Assembly: GCF_036322805.1 (NCBI RefSeq)
Contig: NZ_AP027272.1
Coordinates: 2,232,001-2,296,000 of the forward strand
Source: Planctobacterium marinum
GTDB taxonomy: Bacteria; Pseudomonadota; Gammaproteobacteria; Enterobacterales; Alteromonadaceae
DNA: 64,000 nt
Direction of reading: 5' to 3'
Both the position numbers and the translations under genes were made by a program. Shown here one piece after another: positions 62,932 to 64,000 of this stretch (its first letter is position 1; each line of letters starts with the position of its first letter). The notes under the pieces were generated by a model. It did not search any database. It was given only the letters and a program-made list of their open reading frames with translations, and was not told the origin of the DNA.

Positions 62932-63999
62932 CTACTCAAAATAGTGAGTGTAAGAGATACGATAGGTTGTGCCGTAGGCGTTGTGGTTTATCGTGTCAAA
63001 ACCACGGCTTGAGCCGTATACCAGAGGTGGATCGCGGTCAAACAGGTTGTCGATATTCAACTTCAGTGTGGCATCTTTGAACAAAATACCAAAACGCGCA
63101 TCCACTGTTGTCCACGACGATACATCACGGGTGCTATCAATATCAGCAATTGCACCGATGTCTACCAGCTCGTTAATTTCGCGACTGCGTAAACCAATAA
63201 TGTCATCTTCATAGCCATCCACATAACGTACAGTTAAACCACCGTAATAGTCATCGTTGCCCCATAAAACGGAAAGGTTAGCGATATTCTCAGGATAGCG
63301 ATAAGTACCTACCAGTTCTTCGGTCTCATCTGAGCCAGGCTTATTGCGTTCGAAGCTGATGTAATGGGTCCAGTCAAAATCAACAGACAATACGCCATTC
63401 CATAAATCCATATCGTGAGCGATATCTAAATCTATACCAGATACATCTTGAGTCCCGGTGTTATCAAGCAGGATCACATGGTCGCGGAACAAAGGAAGTC
63501 CACCGTCTCTGGCCAATCCAGAAGCGTCCCAGTTTTCCAGAATGGTTTCAAGATCGGCGTTGGCGCTTTCAATGTTATTACCATTGTCGTCGAAGAACAA
63601 CATGGCTTCCTCTTCCGATATTTCACCGTCATCATTCTCGTCCCAACCGGTACATAAGCGGGAATCAAAAGAAATACCCAATTCACCCGGTGATAAAGCG
63701 CCGCAATGCCGTAACGATGCATCCTCAAGAGCCCGGGCCATCACACCTGTCATATTGGTATCCACGATTTTTTTATGTTCAAATTTCCAGTAATCCAAGG
63801 TGATGGTGGTATCGTCACCGGGACTCCAGGCAAAACCAACGCTGTACGAGTCTGATTCTTCTGCTTGAAGGTTGGGATTACCTAATTCCAGGGTGTTAGG
63901 GCTGGATTCAAAACCCTGGCCATCACAATAGAACTGAGACACTGCAGCATTAGCAGCACAATCGTAAGTGGATGTTGTAGTGCGCAGTTCGATACCTGC
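62932..63999 (-). CDS. TonB-dependent receptor, C-terminal part
   Basis: The frame is open to the window edge, so the 5' end lies beyond 64000; a GTG at 63942 is only internal. About 355 C-terminal barrel residues are visible. NTLELGNPNLQAEESDSYSV, the DYWKFE beta-strand and the ending LNIDNLFDRDPPLVYGSSRG with aromatic terminal strand (TYRISYTHYFE) are typical of Alteromonadales receptors that import oligosaccharides or other nutrients. An EF-hand-like loop lies at 63607-63642. Substrate unknown. Confidence 0.85.
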   Translation of the reverse strand, partial: AGIELRTTTSTYDCAANAAVSQFYCDGQGFESSPNTLELGNPNLQAEESDSYSVGFAWSPGDDTTITLDYWKFEHKKIVDTNMTGVMARALEDASLRHCGALSPGELGISFDSRLCTGWDENDDGEISEEEAMLFFDDNGNNIESANADLETILENWDASGLARDGGLPLFRDHVILLDNTGTQDVSGIDLDIAHDMDLWNGVLSVDFDWTHYISFERNKPGSDETEELVGTYRYPENIANLSVLWGNDDYYGGLTVRYVDGYEDDIIGLRSREINELVDIGAIADIDSTRDVSSWTTVDARFGILFKDATLKLNIDNLFDRDPPLVYGSSRGFDTINHNAYGTTYRISYTHYFE

Positions 64000-64000
64000 T

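Overview
The window looks like chromosome from a marine gammaproteobacterium of the Alteromonadales (Alteromonas/Glaciecola/Aliiglaciecola-like). The evidence is a moderate G+C by eye, a full-length CysB, class I fumarase, SdaA, RimO, RmuC and an H-NS-type nucleoid protein, paired with Alteromonadales-style TonB-dependent receptors, a G8-domain secreted protein and electron-transfer-flavoprotein genes. The genus assignment is inference. The two ends cut genes: the 5' end of rlmM lies before base 1 and the 5' end of a TonB-dependent receptor lies beyond base 64000. No rRNA, tRNA or CRISPR array was seen.

Layout. 1-6.1 kb: rlmM tail, a HAD phosphatase, a MoxR/DUF58/transglutaminase (TgpA) operon and an H-NS-like gene. 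6.4-10 kb: ETF-ubiquinone oxidoreductase divergent from etfBA. 10-18.2 kb: DEAD-box helicase, a CoA-transferase pair (scoAB) with a divergent LysR gene, a membrane coiled-coil protein, a soluble histidine kinase, cysB and sdaA. 18.3-28 kb: Nudix/pabB, fumarase, rmuC, two tandem cyclic-nucleotide-binding-domain paralogues, a lipoprotein lipase-like hydrolase and rimO. 28-34 kb: a secreted unknown, a VOC protein and the branched-chain 2-oxoacid dehydrogenase operon (E1 alpha, E1 beta, E2). ETF, ETF-QO, the CoA-transferase and this operon together suggest strong branched-chain amino acid and acyl-CoA catabolism.

34-37.5 kb is an A+T-rich accessory patch with a SIR2-STAND-TPR protein of the kind found in anti-phage defence and an orphan type VI secretion Hcp. 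37.6-45.8 kb: a PhyH dioxygenase, two GFA proteins, an iron-uptake pair (siderophore receptor plus PepSY protein) behind a Fur-box-like site, a YjiH-type membrane protein and an HdfR-like regulator. 45.8-51 kb holds an unusual neighbourhood: a RimK-type ATP-grasp ligase with an N-terminal extension, a GNAT/C39-peptidase fusion and an atypical protein kinase, divergent from two small genes, one of which (52 aa, basic) is easily missed. This is the best candidate for an undescribed modification system. 51-52.4 kb: tesB and a gamma-carbonic-anhydrase-like protein.

52.8-55.1 kb is a small group of integron gene cassettes without an integrase. Two attC sites with matching arms can be folded by eye, and one cassette encodes a DUF4062/TIR-like protein. 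55-58 kb is a 940-residue secreted G8/beta-helix protein with a long hexapeptide acidic repeat. 58.3-64 kb: small conserved proteins, a LysE exporter, a strongly structured non-coding element that folds as a Y with two identical TTCCCT loops, an NDH-2-like oxidoreductase divergent from a BLUF photoreceptor followed by folE, and a TonB receptor fragment carrying an EF-hand-like loop.
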